Of a stretch of DNA of 64,000 nucleotides, positions 33,750 through 42,812 are shown one piece after another. Numbering within the stretch: the first letter of the stretch is position 1; the number at the start of each line of letters is the position of its first letter. The notes under the pieces were generated by a model. That model was not told where the DNA came from, made no database searches, and saw nothing but the letters and a program-made list of their open reading frames with translations. Location: positions 271,527-335,526 of the forward strand of contig CAWGXI010000018.1 of NCBI GenBank assembly GCA_963826515.1. The letters run 5' to 3'. A program made the translations under genes and the position numbers. This DNA is from DATFVJ01 sp963826515 (GTDB lineage: Bacteria; Actinomycetota; Actinomycetes; Streptosporangiales; Streptosporangiaceae).

Positions 33750-36632
33750 TTACCCGGCGGTAAGCGCCTCGCTGACGCTGAGATCCAGCTTGTACCTGGC
33801 GATGGCCTCGGCGAGCGCCTCGTGCTTGATCTCACCACGCCTGGCCAGCTGGGTCAGGACCGCGAGGGTGACCGACTCCGCGTCGACGTGGAAGAACCTG
33901 CGCGCAGCGGCCCGCGTGTCCGAGAAGCCGAAGCCGTCCGTGCCGAGCGAGCAGTAAGGGCCGGGCACCCAGCGGGCGATCTGATCGGGCACCGCGCGGA
34001 TCCAGTCACTGACGGCGATGAACGGCCCCGGCTCACCGTCGAGCGTCCGGGTCAGGTACGGCGCCCGCTGCTCGCCATCCGGATGGAGGAGATTCCACTC
34101 CTCGCAGGCGATCGCGTCCCTGCGCAGCTCGGTCCACGAGGTCGCCGACCACACATCCGCTGCCACGTTCCAGTCCTCGGCGAGCAGTCGCTGCGCGTCC
34201 AGGGCAAAGCGAAGCGCCACTCCCGAAGCCAGAATGTGCGCGCGCGGCCGTTCGGCTGACTGGTCATCAGCCTGCGCGGGCGCGGTGCCGGCTGGCGCGT
34301 CCGCGGCCGCTCCGCTGCCCGCCAGTGCTGGCCGGGGGGGACGACCGCCCGCGGGCTCCCCGCTGTTACCTGTGCGCGCGGGGCTGTATCTGTACAGGCC
34401 CTTGAGAATGCCCTCCTTGAGGGCGGCGCGCCCGCCGGGGTAGTCCGCGGGCTGCGCGGGCTGGACGTACGGCTCGTTGTAGACGGTGAGGTAGTAGAAG
34501 ATGTTCTCGCCGTCCGGGTGCTCCTCGGCGGGGGAGTACATGCGGCGCAGCGCGTCCTCGACGATGTAGCCGATCTCGAACGCCCAGGCGGGATCGTAGG
34601 CGACGCACGCCGGGCTGACCGAGGCGAGCAGCGGCGAGTGCCCGTCGTTGTGCTGCAGGCCCTCACCGGTCAGCGTGGTGCGGCCGGCCGTCGCGCCGAG
34701 CAGGAAACCACGGCCGAGCTGGTCGCCGAACGCCCACATCATGTCGCCGGTGCGCTGCCAGCCGAACATCGAGTAGAAGACGTAGACCGGGATCATGTGC
34801 GTGCCGTGGGTCGCGTACGAGGTGCCCGCGGCGATCACCGACCCCATCGCCCCAGCCTCGCTGATGCCCTCGTGCAGGATCTGGCCGTCGGTGGCTTCCT
34901 TGTAGGACAGCAGCAGGTTGCGGTCCACCGCGTCGTAGGTCTGGCCGTACGGCGAGTAGATCTTCGCGGTCGGGAACAGCGAGTCCATGCCGAAGGTGCG
35001 CGCCTCGTCGGGAATGATCGGCACGAACCTGGCGCCGATGTCCGGGTTCTTCATCAGGTCCTTTAGCAGCCGGACGAAGGCCATCGTGGTGGCGACGGGC
35101 TGCCTGCCCGACCCCTTCGTGAGATCGGCGTACGGGCCCGCGGCTGGCTCGGCGGCGGGCAGCTTCAGCGGCTTGGCCCTGACCACCCGCCTCGGCAGGT
35201 AGCCGCCGAGGGCGGCGCGGCGCTCGCGCATGTACTCGATCTCGTCCGAGTCCTCGCCCGGGTGGTAGTACGGCGGCAGGTCCGCTTCAAGTGCGGCGTC
35301 GGGGATGGGCAGGTAGAGACGGTCGCGGAACTCCTTCAGTTCGGCCTTGGTGAGCTTCTTCATCTGATGTGTCGCGTTGCGTGCCTCGAAGTCCTTGCCG
35401 AGCGTCCAGCCCTTGATGGTGTGGGTGAGGATCACGGTCGGCTGCCCGACGTGCTCGCGCGCGGCCTTGAACGCGGCATAGACCTTGTGGTAGTCGTGGC
35501 CGCCGCGGGACAGCTTGCGCAGGTCGTCGTCGGACAGATACTCGACCATTTTGCGCAGCCGCGGGTCGTCGCCGAAGAAGTTCTCGCGGATGTACTCGCC
35601 GGTTTCCACGCCGTAGGTCTGGAACTGGCCGTCGGGCGTGGTGTTCATCTTGTTGACGAGCACGCCGTCCACGTCCAGCGCGAGCAACGGGTCCCAGTCA
35701 CGGCCCCAGATGACCTTGATGACGTTCCAGCCCGCGCCGCGGAAAAAAGCCTCGAGTTCCTGGATGATCTTCCCGTTGCCGCGTACCGGGCCGTCGAGAC
35801 GCTGCAGGTTGCAGTTGATCACGAAGGTCAGGTTGTCGAGTTCCTCGCGGGCGGCCACCCCGATCGCGCCGAGCACCTCGGGCTCGTCGGTCTCACCGTC
35901 GCCGAGGAACGCCCATACATGCGAGCGGCTCGTGTCCCTGAGCTGGCGCGAGAGGAGGTAGCGGTTGAAACGGGCCTGATAGATCGCGTCGATCGCGCCG
36001 AGGCCCATCGAGACCGTGGGGAACTCCCAGAAGCCGGGCATCAGGCGGGGATGCGGATACGACGGCAGCCCGCCGCCCCGGTGCGAAAGCTCCTGGCGGA
36101 AACCGTCAAGCTGGTGTTCGGTGAGCCTGCCCTCGAGCATGGCGCGTGCGTAGATGCCCGGCGCGGCGTGGCCCTGGATGAAGACCTGGTCGCCGGACTC
36201 GCCATGATCCTTGCCGTGGAAGAAATGATTGAAGCCCACCTCGTACAGGCTTGCCGCGGACGCATAGGTCGCGATGTGGCCGCCGACGCCAAGTCCTGGC
36301 CGGTTCGCCCGTGACACCATGACGGCCGCGTTCCATCTGATGTAGGCGCGGATCCGCCGCTCCACGTACTCGTCACCCGGGAACCACGGCTCGCGCTCCG
36401 GCGGGATCGTGTTGATGTAGTCGGTGCTGCGCAGGCCGGGCACGCCGACCTGCTGTTCGCGTGCGGCCTCGAGCAGGCGGAGCATGAGGTACCTGGCTCG
36501 TCCCCGGCCGTGGGTCCGCACGACCGAGCTGAACGAGTCAAGCCACTCCCGCGTCTCGTCGGGGTCGACATCGGGCATTTGGGTGGGCAGCCCATCCGAG
36601 ATGATCGAGAATCGCTGGGGTCCTGAAGCCAC
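33750..36632 (-). CDS. aceE: Pyruvate dehydrogenase E1 component, homodimeric type
   Basis: 960 residues from GTG 36632; GGAAGG lies about 11 bases upstream, while the frame itself is open to 36698. The enzyme decarboxylates pyruvate with ThDP and acetylates the E2 lipoyl domain. It carries GVGGHIATYASAASLYEVGF, the ThDP motif FLGDGETDEPEVLGAI ending at INCNLQRLDGPVRGNGKI, the EGISEAGAMGSVIAAGTSYA segment and GEGLQHNDGHSPL of the transketolase-like domain. A Pro/Ala/Gly-rich insert of about 45 residues (from about ARTGNSGEPAGG to AQADDQSAERPR) separates the second and third domains and is not in typical AceE. E2 and E3 are not in the window. Confidence 0.95.
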   Translation of the reverse strand: MASGPQRFSIISDGLPTQMPDVDPDETREWLDSFSSVVRTHGRGRARYLMLRLLEAAREQQVGVPGLRSTDYINTIPPEREPWFPGDEYVERRIRAYIRWNAAVMVSRANRPGLGVGGHIATYASAASLYEVGFNHFFHGKDHGESGDQVFIQGHAAPGIYARAMLEGRLTEHQLDGFRQELSHRGGGLPSYPHPRLMPGFWEFPTVSMGLGAIDAIYQARFNRYLLSRQLRDTSRSHVWAFLGDGETDEPEVLGAIGVAAREELDNLTFVINCNLQRLDGPVRGNGKIIQELEAFFRGAGWNVIKVIWGRDWDPLLALDVDGVLVNKMNTTPDGQFQTYGVETGEYIRENFFGDDPRLRKMVEYLSDDDLRKLSRGGHDYHKVYAAFKAAREHVGQPTVILTHTIKGWTLGKDFEARNATHQMKKLTKAELKEFRDRLYLPIPDAALEADLPPYYHPGEDSDEIEYMRERRAALGGYLPRRVVRAKPLKLPAAEPAAGPYADLTKGSGRQPVATTMAFVRLLKDLMKNPDIGARFVPIIPDEARTFGMDSLFPTAKIYSPYGQTYDAVDRNLLLSYKEATDGQILHEGISEAGAMGSVIAAGTSYATHGTHMIPVYVFYSMFGWQRTGDMMWAFGDQLGRGFLLGATAGRTTLTGEGLQHNDGHSPLLASVSPACVAYDPAWAFEIGYIVEDALRRMYSPAEEHPDGENIFYYLTVYNEPYVQPAQPADYPGGRAALKEGILKGLYRYSPARTGNSGEPAGGRPPRPALAGSGAAADAPAGTAPAQADDQSAERPRAHILASGVALRFALDAQRLLAEDWNVAADVWSATSWTELRRDAIACEEWNLLHPDGEQRAPYLTRTLDGEPGPFIAVSDWIRAVPDQIARWVPGPYCSLGTDGFGFSDTRAAARRFFHVDAESVTLAVLTQLARRGEIKHEALAEAIARYKLDLSVSEALTAG

Positions 36633-37091
36633 AGGTTCGTTCGCCTTCCAAGATTGTTGGGGCCGGGCACTCGCAGGCGGACTGTTGGTCCAAACCAATC
36701 GTCGTACCAGGGGCGGAAAAACGCATCTCTACCCCTGGGTAACCGCAGTTGGAGCGACCGCTGGCCGCTGCGGGCGCACCCGCCACTGCGCACGGCTGTG
36801 GCACGTGCGCCCGGCTGATTCTGGCGGTCGCTGCGGGCGCACCAATGCGGTATCTCCACGCTACCCGCGCGGCAGGTCCTTGCTGCGTGTGACGGGTTTC
36901 GCCCGCGGCGGAACTGCCATCTGGCGGCGCGGCGCCCGCACAGTGAAGCGGGCCCTTCGTCCCCTTTGCTGGTAGGTTGCGCCGTGCCACGCTGAGGTAT
37001 TCGAAAGGGTAGGAGGCCTGACCCTGGTATCGGATACTCGGGACACGGGTAGGACGCCCGGCAGTACGGGCTTCATCGGAAGGGGGTCGGC
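36633..37091. other. Divergent promoter region between aceE and the DUF1918 gene
   Basis: About 460 bases that must hold both promoters. I see no strong -35/-10 pair or operator. GGAAGGGGG at the right end is the DUF1918 ribosome site. Confidence 0.5.
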
Positions 37092-37283
37092 ATGCAGGCG
37101 ACTGTGGGAGACAGGCTGCACGTGCACGGCAACATCGTGGGCTCCCCGGATCGCTCCGGGGAGATCGTCGAAATCAAGGGATCAAGCGGGGAGCCGCCCT
37201 ACCTCGTGCGGTTCGACGACGGGCACACCACGCTCGTCTTCCCCGGCCCTGACGCGGTGATTGAGCCGGTTGGCAGCCATTGA
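37092..37283 (+). CDS. DUF1918 domain protein
   Basis: 63 residues: MQATVGDRLHVHGNIVGSPD, RSGEIVEIKGSSGEPPYLVR, then FDDGHTTLVFPGPDAVIEP. A small SH3-like beta-barrel family found across actinobacteria, function unknown. The GGAAGGGGG ribosome site is ideally spaced. It is divergent from aceE and upstream of yjbQ. Confidence 0.9.
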   Translation: MQATVGDRLHVHGNIVGSPDRSGEIVEIKGSSGEPPYLVRFDDGHTTLVFPGPDAVIEPVGSH

Positions 37284-37487
37284 CGCTGGTGCATCCGGAT
37301 GGTTCAGGTGGAGCGTGGCGGCGGCGTACCGCCCCCTCCGGCGGCGGAGGATGCCCGCGGGAGCCGTTCGGCATCTGGGTTCGCCCGGCCGGCGGTGCCG
37401 GCCGGGGGCGCGGGAGCCGCCGCTGCGCTGAAGTGGCCCCAAGTAAAGCCCGGTCCGGTGAAGCCCCGCCCGGTGATGCCGGGCCCA

Positions 37488-37577
37488 ATGAGGCCCGGCA
37501 CCGTGAGGCCCGGCACCGTGAGGCCCGGCACCGTGAGGCCCGGCACCGTGAGGCCCGGCGCCGTGAGGCCGGGCACT
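37488..37577 (+). repeat. 15-bp tandem repeat, six copies, before yjbQ
   Basis: Six units of GTGAGGCCCGGCACC (first and last slightly changed) run from 37488 to 37577. Degenerate copies extend back to about 37450. The unit is a multiple of three, so all frames stay open. In the yjbQ frame it encodes V-R-P-G-T pentapeptides. Confidence 0.9.
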
Positions 37578-37598
37578 GAAGTTCGGTATGAAGTCGGT

Positions 37599-38009
37599 AT
37601 GAAGACTGACGTGATCGAGGTGCACACCGGTGGACGCGAGGCCGTCCACGACATCACGGGCGCGTGCGAGGAATTCGCCCGCGAAATGTCCGGGGGAGGT
37701 GATGGGCTGCTGCACGTGTTCGTGCCGCATGCCACGGCGGGGGTGGCGCTGATTGAACTCGGCGCGGGAAGCGACCGGGATCTGCTTGCCGCACTAGGTG
37801 AACTGCTCCCGGCCTCGAACCGGTGGGCGCACGCTCATGGCTCACCTGGCCATGGGCGTTCACACGTGCTCCCCGCCCTCGTGGCGCCTTACGCCACGCT
37901 TCCGGTTATCGGGGGCAGGCTGGCGCTCGGAACGTGGCAGTCGGTGGCACTTGTAGACCTAAACGCGGACAATCCGGAACGCCATGTGCGGCTCTCGTAT
38001 CTCGGCTAG
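37599..38009 (+). CDS. YjbQ / UPF0047 family protein
   Basis: 136 residues from ATG 37599: MKTDVIEVHTGGREAVHDIT, then GLLHVFVPHATAGVALIELG, GSPGHGRSHVLPALVAPYAT, LGTWQSVALVDLNADNPERHVRL. The conserved His and Asp/Asn residues (VPHATAGV, HGRSHV, GTWQ) match the YjbQ fold, which has thiamin-phosphate-synthase-like activity in E. coli. The frame is open far upstream through the 15-bp repeat array, which would add a (VRPGT)n tail if an upstream start were used. Homologues start at the position chosen here. Confidence 0.9.
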   Translation: MKTDVIEVHTGGREAVHDITGACEEFAREMSGGGDGLLHVFVPHATAGVALIELGAGSDRDLLAALGELLPASNRWAHAHGSPGHGRSHVLPALVAPYATLPVIGGRLALGTWQSVALVDLNADNPERHVRLSYLG

Positions 38010-38229
38010 TTGCCGTACGCGGTATACCGCCGCCGTCTGTGGAAGCCGGTCGGCGGCGCGGTTCGGGCTGGTTTTCTATCGCGTCCGGTATTGCCACTTG
38101 CGCGCCGGGCCGACCCAGTGTGGACTATCCGAGCAAGTAGTGCCGTCGCTACGGCCGCCGTCGCGGGTGACCGGAATCGGTGTCCGCGGCTGGGCGGTTA
38201 GAGCGGGAAAGGTTGCGAGGAGGACGTAA

Positions 38230-38658
38230 GTGAGCGCGACCGCGGGCCAGACGCAAGGTCAACGTGGCCTGGCCGAGCAGCTCGGGATTAAACCGGGCCA
38301 GGTGGTGCAGGAAATCGGCTACGACGACGACTGCGACGAGAGGCTGCGCGACGCCGTATCCGGCGTCGAAGCAGTAGAGCTTGTCGACGAGGACTACGAG
38401 GATGTGGTTGACGTCGTCATGCTCTGGTGGCGGGATGGGGACGGTGATCTTGTCGACGCGCTCGTCGACGCGCTCACCCCCCTGACCGACGGGGGTTACA
38501 TCTGGCTGCTCACGCCGAAGGCGGGCCGGGATGGCCACGTCGAGCCCAGTGACATCGGCGAGGCGGCGCCCACCGCGGGCCTGTCCCAGACAAGCAGCGT
38601 GAGCGCTGCCCGCGACTGGTCGGGCAGCCGCCTTGTCGCACCAAAGGCGCGGCGCTGA
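38230..38658 (+). CDS. DUF3052 family protein
   Basis: 142 residues from GTG 38230 with AGGAGG 7 bases upstream. MSATAGQTQGQRGLAEQLGI, then QVVQEIGYDDDCDERLRDAV, DEDYEDVVDVVMLWWRDGDG and GLSQTSSVSAARDWSGSRLV. This acidic actinobacterial family is typically encoded next to aceE and the peroxiredoxin, as here. Function unknown. Confidence 0.92.
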   Translation: MSATAGQTQGQRGLAEQLGIKPGQVVQEIGYDDDCDERLRDAVSGVEAVELVDEDYEDVVDVVMLWWRDGDGDLVDALVDALTPLTDGGYIWLLTPKAGRDGHVEPSDIGEAAPTAGLSQTSSVSAARDWSGSRLVAPKARR

Positions 38659-38661
38659 ACG

Positions 38662-38716
38662 GCCGGCTGGCGCCAGCGGCGGCCGCGGTATCGGCCGTGA
38701 CGGCTGGCGCCAGCCG
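38662..38716. terminator. Paired palindromes after the DUF3052 gene
   Basis: CGGCTGGCGCCAGC occurs twice (about 38664 and 38701). The second is a perfect 16-bp palindrome, CGGCTGGCGCCAGCCG (38701-38716), and the two can also pair with each other as a 13-14-bp stem. They start a few bases after the DUF3052 stop, so a terminator role is likely. Confidence 0.45.
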
Positions 38717-38940
38717 ACGCTGTTACCTGATCGTGTGTTCCGCGGTCGGGCAGCGAATCGGTGGCAGACTTGACTGGTGGGAACCGGCGCGGGCCGGGCC
38801 GGACGGGACTGGCGCGGGCCGGGCCGGAGGGCAACCCGAGGACAATGGAAACCTGGGCGATGCCGGCCAGGTTCCCACCTGCAGACCCGGCGGTGACGCT
38901 CGGGCGAGCACCCCTAGGACTTCGTCGGAAGGATCCGCAC

Positions 38941-39402
38941 ATGGCGGTCGATGTCGGTCAGCAGGCCCCCGGCTTCGAACTGAAGGACCAGCACGGCAGC
39001 CCGGTTAAGCTGTCGGATTTCCGCGGCACGAAGCACGTTGTGCTCGTCTTCTACCCGCTCGCGTTCAGCCGCGTGTGCAGCGGCGAACTTTGCGCTTTGC
39101 GCGACGACTTCCCTGAACGCTCCCGTGACGACGTGCAGCTGCTGGCGGTGTCGGTGGACTCCAAGTATGCACAGCGTGTCTGGTCAGATCGGGAGAATTT
39201 CGGCTTTGTCCTGCTGTCTGATTTCTGGCCGCACGGGTCGGTGGCAAAATCGTACGGGGTGCTTGACGAGAACACGGGCGTCGCGACCCGCGGAACCTTC
39301 ATCATCGACAAGGACGGCGTCGTGCGGTGGAAGGTCGTCAACCCGATCCCGCAGGCGCGCGACCTCGCCGAGTACCAGAAGGTGCTCGCGGGGCTTGGGT
39401 AA
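38941..39402 (+). CDS. Peroxiredoxin (AhpE/Bcp-like)
   Basis: 153 residues. It reduces peroxides with a catalytic thiol. MAVDVGQQAPGFELKDQHGS leads to VLVFYPLAFSRVCSGELCAL, with the peroxidatic Cys46 and a possible resolving Cys51 five residues on. LAVSVDSKYAQRVWSDRENF and GVATRGTFIIDKDGVVRWKV complete the thioredoxin fold. GGAAGGA 7 bases before ATG 38941 decides the start. The pattern aceE / DUF3052 / peroxiredoxin is conserved in Streptomyces. Confidence 0.93.
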   Translation: MAVDVGQQAPGFELKDQHGSPVKLSDFRGTKHVVLVFYPLAFSRVCSGELCALRDDFPERSRDDVQLLAVSVDSKYAQRVWSDRENFGFVLLSDFWPHGSVAKSYGVLDENTGVATRGTFIIDKDGVVRWKVVNPIPQARDLAEYQKVLAGLG

Positions 39403-39460
39403 CCACAGCGGCCGCCGGGACCGGCGGCCGCCGATCACTAATCGCGGAGGATCTCCGGCG

Positions 39461-39817
39461 ATGCCCTGCTACCGCTGCGGATCGCGGCAAGTCGATCCGG
39501 ACCGGGGGCCGAGCCTGTGGCAACGGGGTGTGCGCCATGACCGGCAGGTGCTGGTCTGCCCGGGATGCCAGGTTGCCCACGACTGGACGGCCGAGCTTGA
39601 CCTCTGCGCCTCATGCGGCAGCGTCCGGCTGATCTCCCGTCTCGGCGAGGTGGAGTGCAGGAATTGCGGCTGGGTCAGGCCCGCTTCGCCTCCCGCGGCG
39701 GGCGAGGACGCTGTCGTCAGCGAGATCGCCCTGAGCGGGACGGCGGACCTGGCGGAAGAGGTGGCCGAGGCACTCGCCCGGGTGCTCGGCAAGCCAGTCA
39801 TCCAGCCGCGCCGGTGA
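39461..39817 (+). CDS. Zinc-ribbon hypothetical protein
   Basis: 118 residues with four Cys pairs: CYRC (3-6), CPGC (about 33-36), CASC (49-52), CRNC (65-68), enough for two zinc ribbons. The second half (ALSGTADLAEEVAEALARVL) is a short acidic helix. GGAGG lies about 10 bases before the ATG. It ends 16 bases before the ammonia-lyase homologue, so they are probably co-transcribed. No family name recognised. Confidence 0.7.
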   Translation: MPCYRCGSRQVDPDRGPSLWQRGVRHDRQVLVCPGCQVAHDWTAELDLCASCGSVRLISRLGEVECRNCGWVRPASPPAAGEDAVVSEIALSGTADLAEEVAEALARVLGKPVIQPRR

Positions 39818-39833
39818 CGGCCATCCGGCAAAG

Positions 39834-41351
39834 ATGACGACATTCCGCGGGGACAAAGACACCCCCGGAGCGGCGGTAGCATCCACCTCGCCGGCCGCAG
39901 TGACTCGTCACCAGATCGCGATCGACGGTTCGTCGCTGACCTGCGCTCAGGTGGCGGCCGTCGCGCGCGACGGGGCGCAGGTACGGGTCGCTGATACGGC
40001 GGTGACCGCCGCACGAGCCGCCTGGCGCGTCGGTGCCGAGGTGGCCGCGCACCGGCCCGTCTACGGCCGCAATACCGGCGTGGGCGCCAACAGGACGGTC
40101 GATATCGGCGAGGCCGACGATCCGGACCACGGCCTGCGGCTAATCCGTAGTCATGCGGCGGGAGCCGGGCCGCTGCTCGCACCCGAACTGGCGCGCGCCA
40201 TGCTCGTCGTCCGGCTCAACCAGATCGGCGCCGGCGGCTCGGGCGTCGATCCGGCGCTGCTGCTTGTGCTCGCCGACGCCATCGACCGCGGCTTCACGCC
40301 GCCGGTGCCCATGTACGGCGCGATCGGCACTGGCGACCTCACCGCCCTAGCGTCGACCGGCCTCTGCCTGCTCGGCGAGCGGGCATGGCAACCGGGGACG
40401 GGGCCGCCGCCCAGATTTCCGCTGCGCTCCGCGGACGCACCCGCGTTCATGAGCAGCAATGCGGCCACGCTTGGCGAGTCGGCGCTGGCCTGTAGCGATA
40501 TGGCCGGCCTGCTCAGGTCCACGGTGGTTGTTGCCGCCCTGTCGCTGCTCGCGGCACGCGGGTCGCTCGAACCCTACGCAGAACAGGTGCACCTGGCGTG
40601 CCCGCACCCAGGCCAGCAACTGGTCGCGGCGAGCGTGCGCGCCCTGATGACCGAGGTGGCGCCACCGCCTGCCCGGGTACAGGACCCGTACGGTTTCCGC
40701 GCTTTTCCGCAGGTCCATGGCCCGGCGGTGGATTCTGCCGGTTACGCGGAAGGCGTGGTTACCAGGGAATTGAATGCCGCGGGCGAAAACCCGCTCGTCG
40801 ACGTCGCTGGCCGGACGGTTTGGCACAACGGGAACTTCCATGCCGCCTACGTGGGTCTGGCGCTTGACGCGGCGCGGGCGGCGCTGTTCCAAACGGCCGC
40901 ATTGTCAGCGGCGCGTCTGGGCATGCTGGTAGAGCCGTCGTTTACCGGCTTGAATGCGTTTCAGGCGGAAACGGAGACCAGTTCGGGAATCATGGTGCTC
41001 GAATACGTCGGGCAGTCGGCGGTGGCCGACATTCGCAGGTTCGCAACGCCTGCCGCGCTCGGCAATGCGGTGCTATCCCGCGGCGTCGAGGAGCACGCCG
41101 GATTCTCGACGCAGTCCGCACACGCCACCATGGACGCGGTGGGCGCCTACCGGGTCGTGCTCGCGTGCGAGCTTGTCGCGGCGATGCGCGCGCTGCGGAT
41201 GCAGGACCGGGTGCCCGCAGGCGGCGCTTTGCGCAGCGCTTACGACGTCGCCGACGTTGCCCTCGACCCGCGGATGGCCGACCGCCCGCTGGACGGTGAC
41301 CTCGCGGCGGCGACGGGCATCCTGGGGGAATATGCGTCGCTCTGCCCGTGA
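39834..41351 (+). CDS. Aromatic amino acid ammonia-lyase homologue (HAL/PAL family) with altered MIO motif
   Basis: 505 residues, the usual length. Family motifs are present: the tyrosine loop VYGRNTGVG (Tyr77; usually YGVNTGFG), RLNQIGAGGSGVDP, QDPYGFRAFPQVHGP, AGENPLVDVAGRTVWHNGNF, and EPSFTGLNAFQAETETSSGI. The usual Ala-Ser-Gly triad that cyclises to the MIO electrophile (G-A-S-G-D-L) is replaced by A-I-G-T-G-D-L (residues 163-169), with no Ser and apparently one residue fewer. Classical deamination through MIO is therefore doubtful; the protein may do another lyase or mutase reaction. Downstream of the zinc-ribbon gene. Confidence 0.85.
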   Translation: MTTFRGDKDTPGAAVASTSPAAVTRHQIAIDGSSLTCAQVAAVARDGAQVRVADTAVTAARAAWRVGAEVAAHRPVYGRNTGVGANRTVDIGEADDPDHGLRLIRSHAAGAGPLLAPELARAMLVVRLNQIGAGGSGVDPALLLVLADAIDRGFTPPVPMYGAIGTGDLTALASTGLCLLGERAWQPGTGPPPRFPLRSADAPAFMSSNAATLGESALACSDMAGLLRSTVVVAALSLLAARGSLEPYAEQVHLACPHPGQQLVAASVRALMTEVAPPPARVQDPYGFRAFPQVHGPAVDSAGYAEGVVTRELNAAGENPLVDVAGRTVWHNGNFHAAYVGLALDAARAALFQTAALSAARLGMLVEPSFTGLNAFQAETETSSGIMVLEYVGQSAVADIRRFATPAALGNAVLSRGVEEHAGFSTQSAHATMDAVGAYRVVLACELVAAMRALRMQDRVPAGGALRSAYDVADVALDPRMADRPLDGDLAAATGILGEYASLCP

Positions 41352-41469
41352 TCGTGGCGTGCGGCTGCGCCGACCGTCGCGTCGCCAGGCAGCCTTGCCC
41401 GGTTCACCGGGTCCTGCTGGTGACCGCCCGCCGGATCCGCCGCTTCCCGTCCGGGGTGCAGCCCAGCGA

Positions 41470-41887
41470 GACGGCCCCGACCCGGCGCAATCCCCCTATC
41501 TGCGGGTGCCCGTCCTGACCTCGCTGCGTGGCTCAGACGCCGCCAGCCTGACCATCACCGACGTCGATCTCCCGGAGTGCCGGTTTGCTGGTGCCCGGCT
41601 TCTCGACCAGCTTCGCTTGGAAGGCCGCTGCATCTTCGACCGCCCCCACGAGGGGTGCGTACCGGGTGGGCGTGGCAGCCCGTATGGCGGTAGAGCAGCC
41701 GCCAGAGCATCGCCGAGGAACGCGCCTGGCGGGCCACCACCCGCCAGCACGCAGGCTGGCAGGACAGCCGGTCCGCCGAGGCTGCCGAAGTGGGCCCCGT
41801 CACCCGCAGCCCGGGTAATCGCACCCGGGTCGACGCCACGCTTGACACCGCGGCGCCGCGGCTCCCGCAGCCGGAACGTATCGGCAT
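41470..41887 (+). pseudogene. Pentapeptide-repeat protein, decayed fragment
   Basis: One frame gives LRVPVLTSLRGSDAASLTIT, DVDLPECRFAGARLLDQLRL and EGRCIFDRPHEG, with A(D/N)LxL-type pentapeptides. After a frameshift near 41690 the next frame gives SSRQSIAEERAWRATTRQHA, GWQDSRSAEAAEVGPVTRSP and stops at GM* (41887). Both pieces match consecutive parts of large actinobacterial pentapeptide-repeat proteins. The N-terminal part is missing. Confidence 0.55.
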
Positions 41888-42004
41888 GTAGCGACGCGCC
41901 CGGTCGCTTCTTGGGCAGCTTGCCCTGGACGGACGATATCTGTCGTGGCGGTTGACGGTGTCGTATGACGGGGGACGGGCCGGCGTTTCCGAGGTCGCGC
42001 GCCG

Positions 42005-42480
42005 TTACCTGCGGTCGTGCACGTGCCCGTCCATCCGGTGACACGCTCGCGGTTTTCCACTTCCCAGTGGCCGCGGTTGCCGGCCAGGATGTCGGCGGGG
42101 TTGGCCTGCCAGGCGGTGCGGCTGGTGATCCCGTGCACGGTCTCTGGCTTGCGCAGCGGGTTCCAGTTCAGGTCGTAGATCTGGCGGTGGATGCGGAAGG
42201 CCTGGTAGACGCCGGGGAAGTCCAGGCTGGCGACATCGGATGAGCACCAGATGGAGCGGATCTCGTTGCGGCCGTCGCCGCGGTCAATGGTGATGCGGTG
42301 AGGGGGGGAAAGCCCCGCTGTCGGCGGGGCTGGCAGGGAACAGGGCGGCGATGTCGCGTTCTAGGGATGGCATGTTGGCTTTGACGGTCAGGATGTAGTC
42401 GCCGCCCCGGTCGGTGACCTGCTGGATGTTGTCGCGGTGGACGTGGAGCGCGTCGGCGGTGATGGTGGTCCCGTCCAGGT
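42005..42480 (-). pseudogene. ISAs1-family transposase remnant
   Basis: The minus strand reads TITADALHVHRDNIQQVTDR, GGDYILTVKANMPSLERDIA (the second-Asp ADALH block of ISAs1 transposases). After a break it reads ETVHGITSRTAWQANPADIL, AGNRGHWEVENR (the Glu block, NRGHW.VEN). The N-terminal half and the ends are lost. It abuts the excisionase-like fragment beside tRNA-Val. A second, more complete ISAs1 remnant lies at 62380-63540. Confidence 0.7.
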
Positions 42481-42508
42481 CGCCCTGGTCGCCGCCGACG
42501 CCGTCGCC

Positions 42509-42706
42509 ATGGCGCTGTCGGTGTCTGCCGACACCGTGTACGCGCTCATCAGGACCGGCGAGCTGAGGTCGGTGCTGGTGAAAAGGCGCCGCGTCCTGCC
42601 GCGAGACGCGATCCAGCAGCTCCTCGCCGACCGGGTCAAGCGAACGTTAGGCTGGGGGAGTTGTGCCGGGGGCTGCCTGATTCTGGTGGCTTGTTGCTTG
42701 GCTTGA
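42509..42706 (+). pseudogene. Excisionase-like helix-turn-helix fragment
   Basis: MALSVSADTVYALIRTGELR, SVLVKRRRVLPRDAIQQLLA is the small MerR/Xis-type HTH module of actinobacterial integrative elements. The first helix is truncated by the ISAs1 remnant on the other strand. It ends 35 bases before tRNA-Val. Excisionase genes next to a tRNA usually mark an integration site. Confidence 0.6.
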
Positions 42707-42740
42707 AGGCCGTAGCCCCCGGAGGATGTTTCCCAGTTCA

Positions 42741-42812
42741 GGGCGCATAGCTCAGCGGTAGAGCACTCGCCTTACAAGCGAGGGGTCGGTGGTTCGAAAC
42801 CGCCTGCGCCCA
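42741..42812 (+). tRNA. tRNA-Val (anticodon TAC)
   Basis: Cloverleaf: acceptor GGGCGCA with TGCGCCC, D-arm AGCTCAGCGGTAGAGC, anticodon stem CTCGC/GCGAG with loop CTTACAA (anticodon TAC), T-arm GGTGG-TTCGAAA-CCGCC, discriminator A. CC follows in the genome; only partial CCA is encoded. Starts a region of accessory DNA. Confidence 0.95.

Noticed and set aside
37299..37598. yjbQ starting at 37299
   Set aside because: The extension is the tandem repeat and has no ribosome site; kept only as a finding.
41960..42400. Plus-strand ORF starting MTGDGPAFPRSRAVTCG
   Set aside because: Antisense to the ISAs1 remnant, whose blocks are recognisable.
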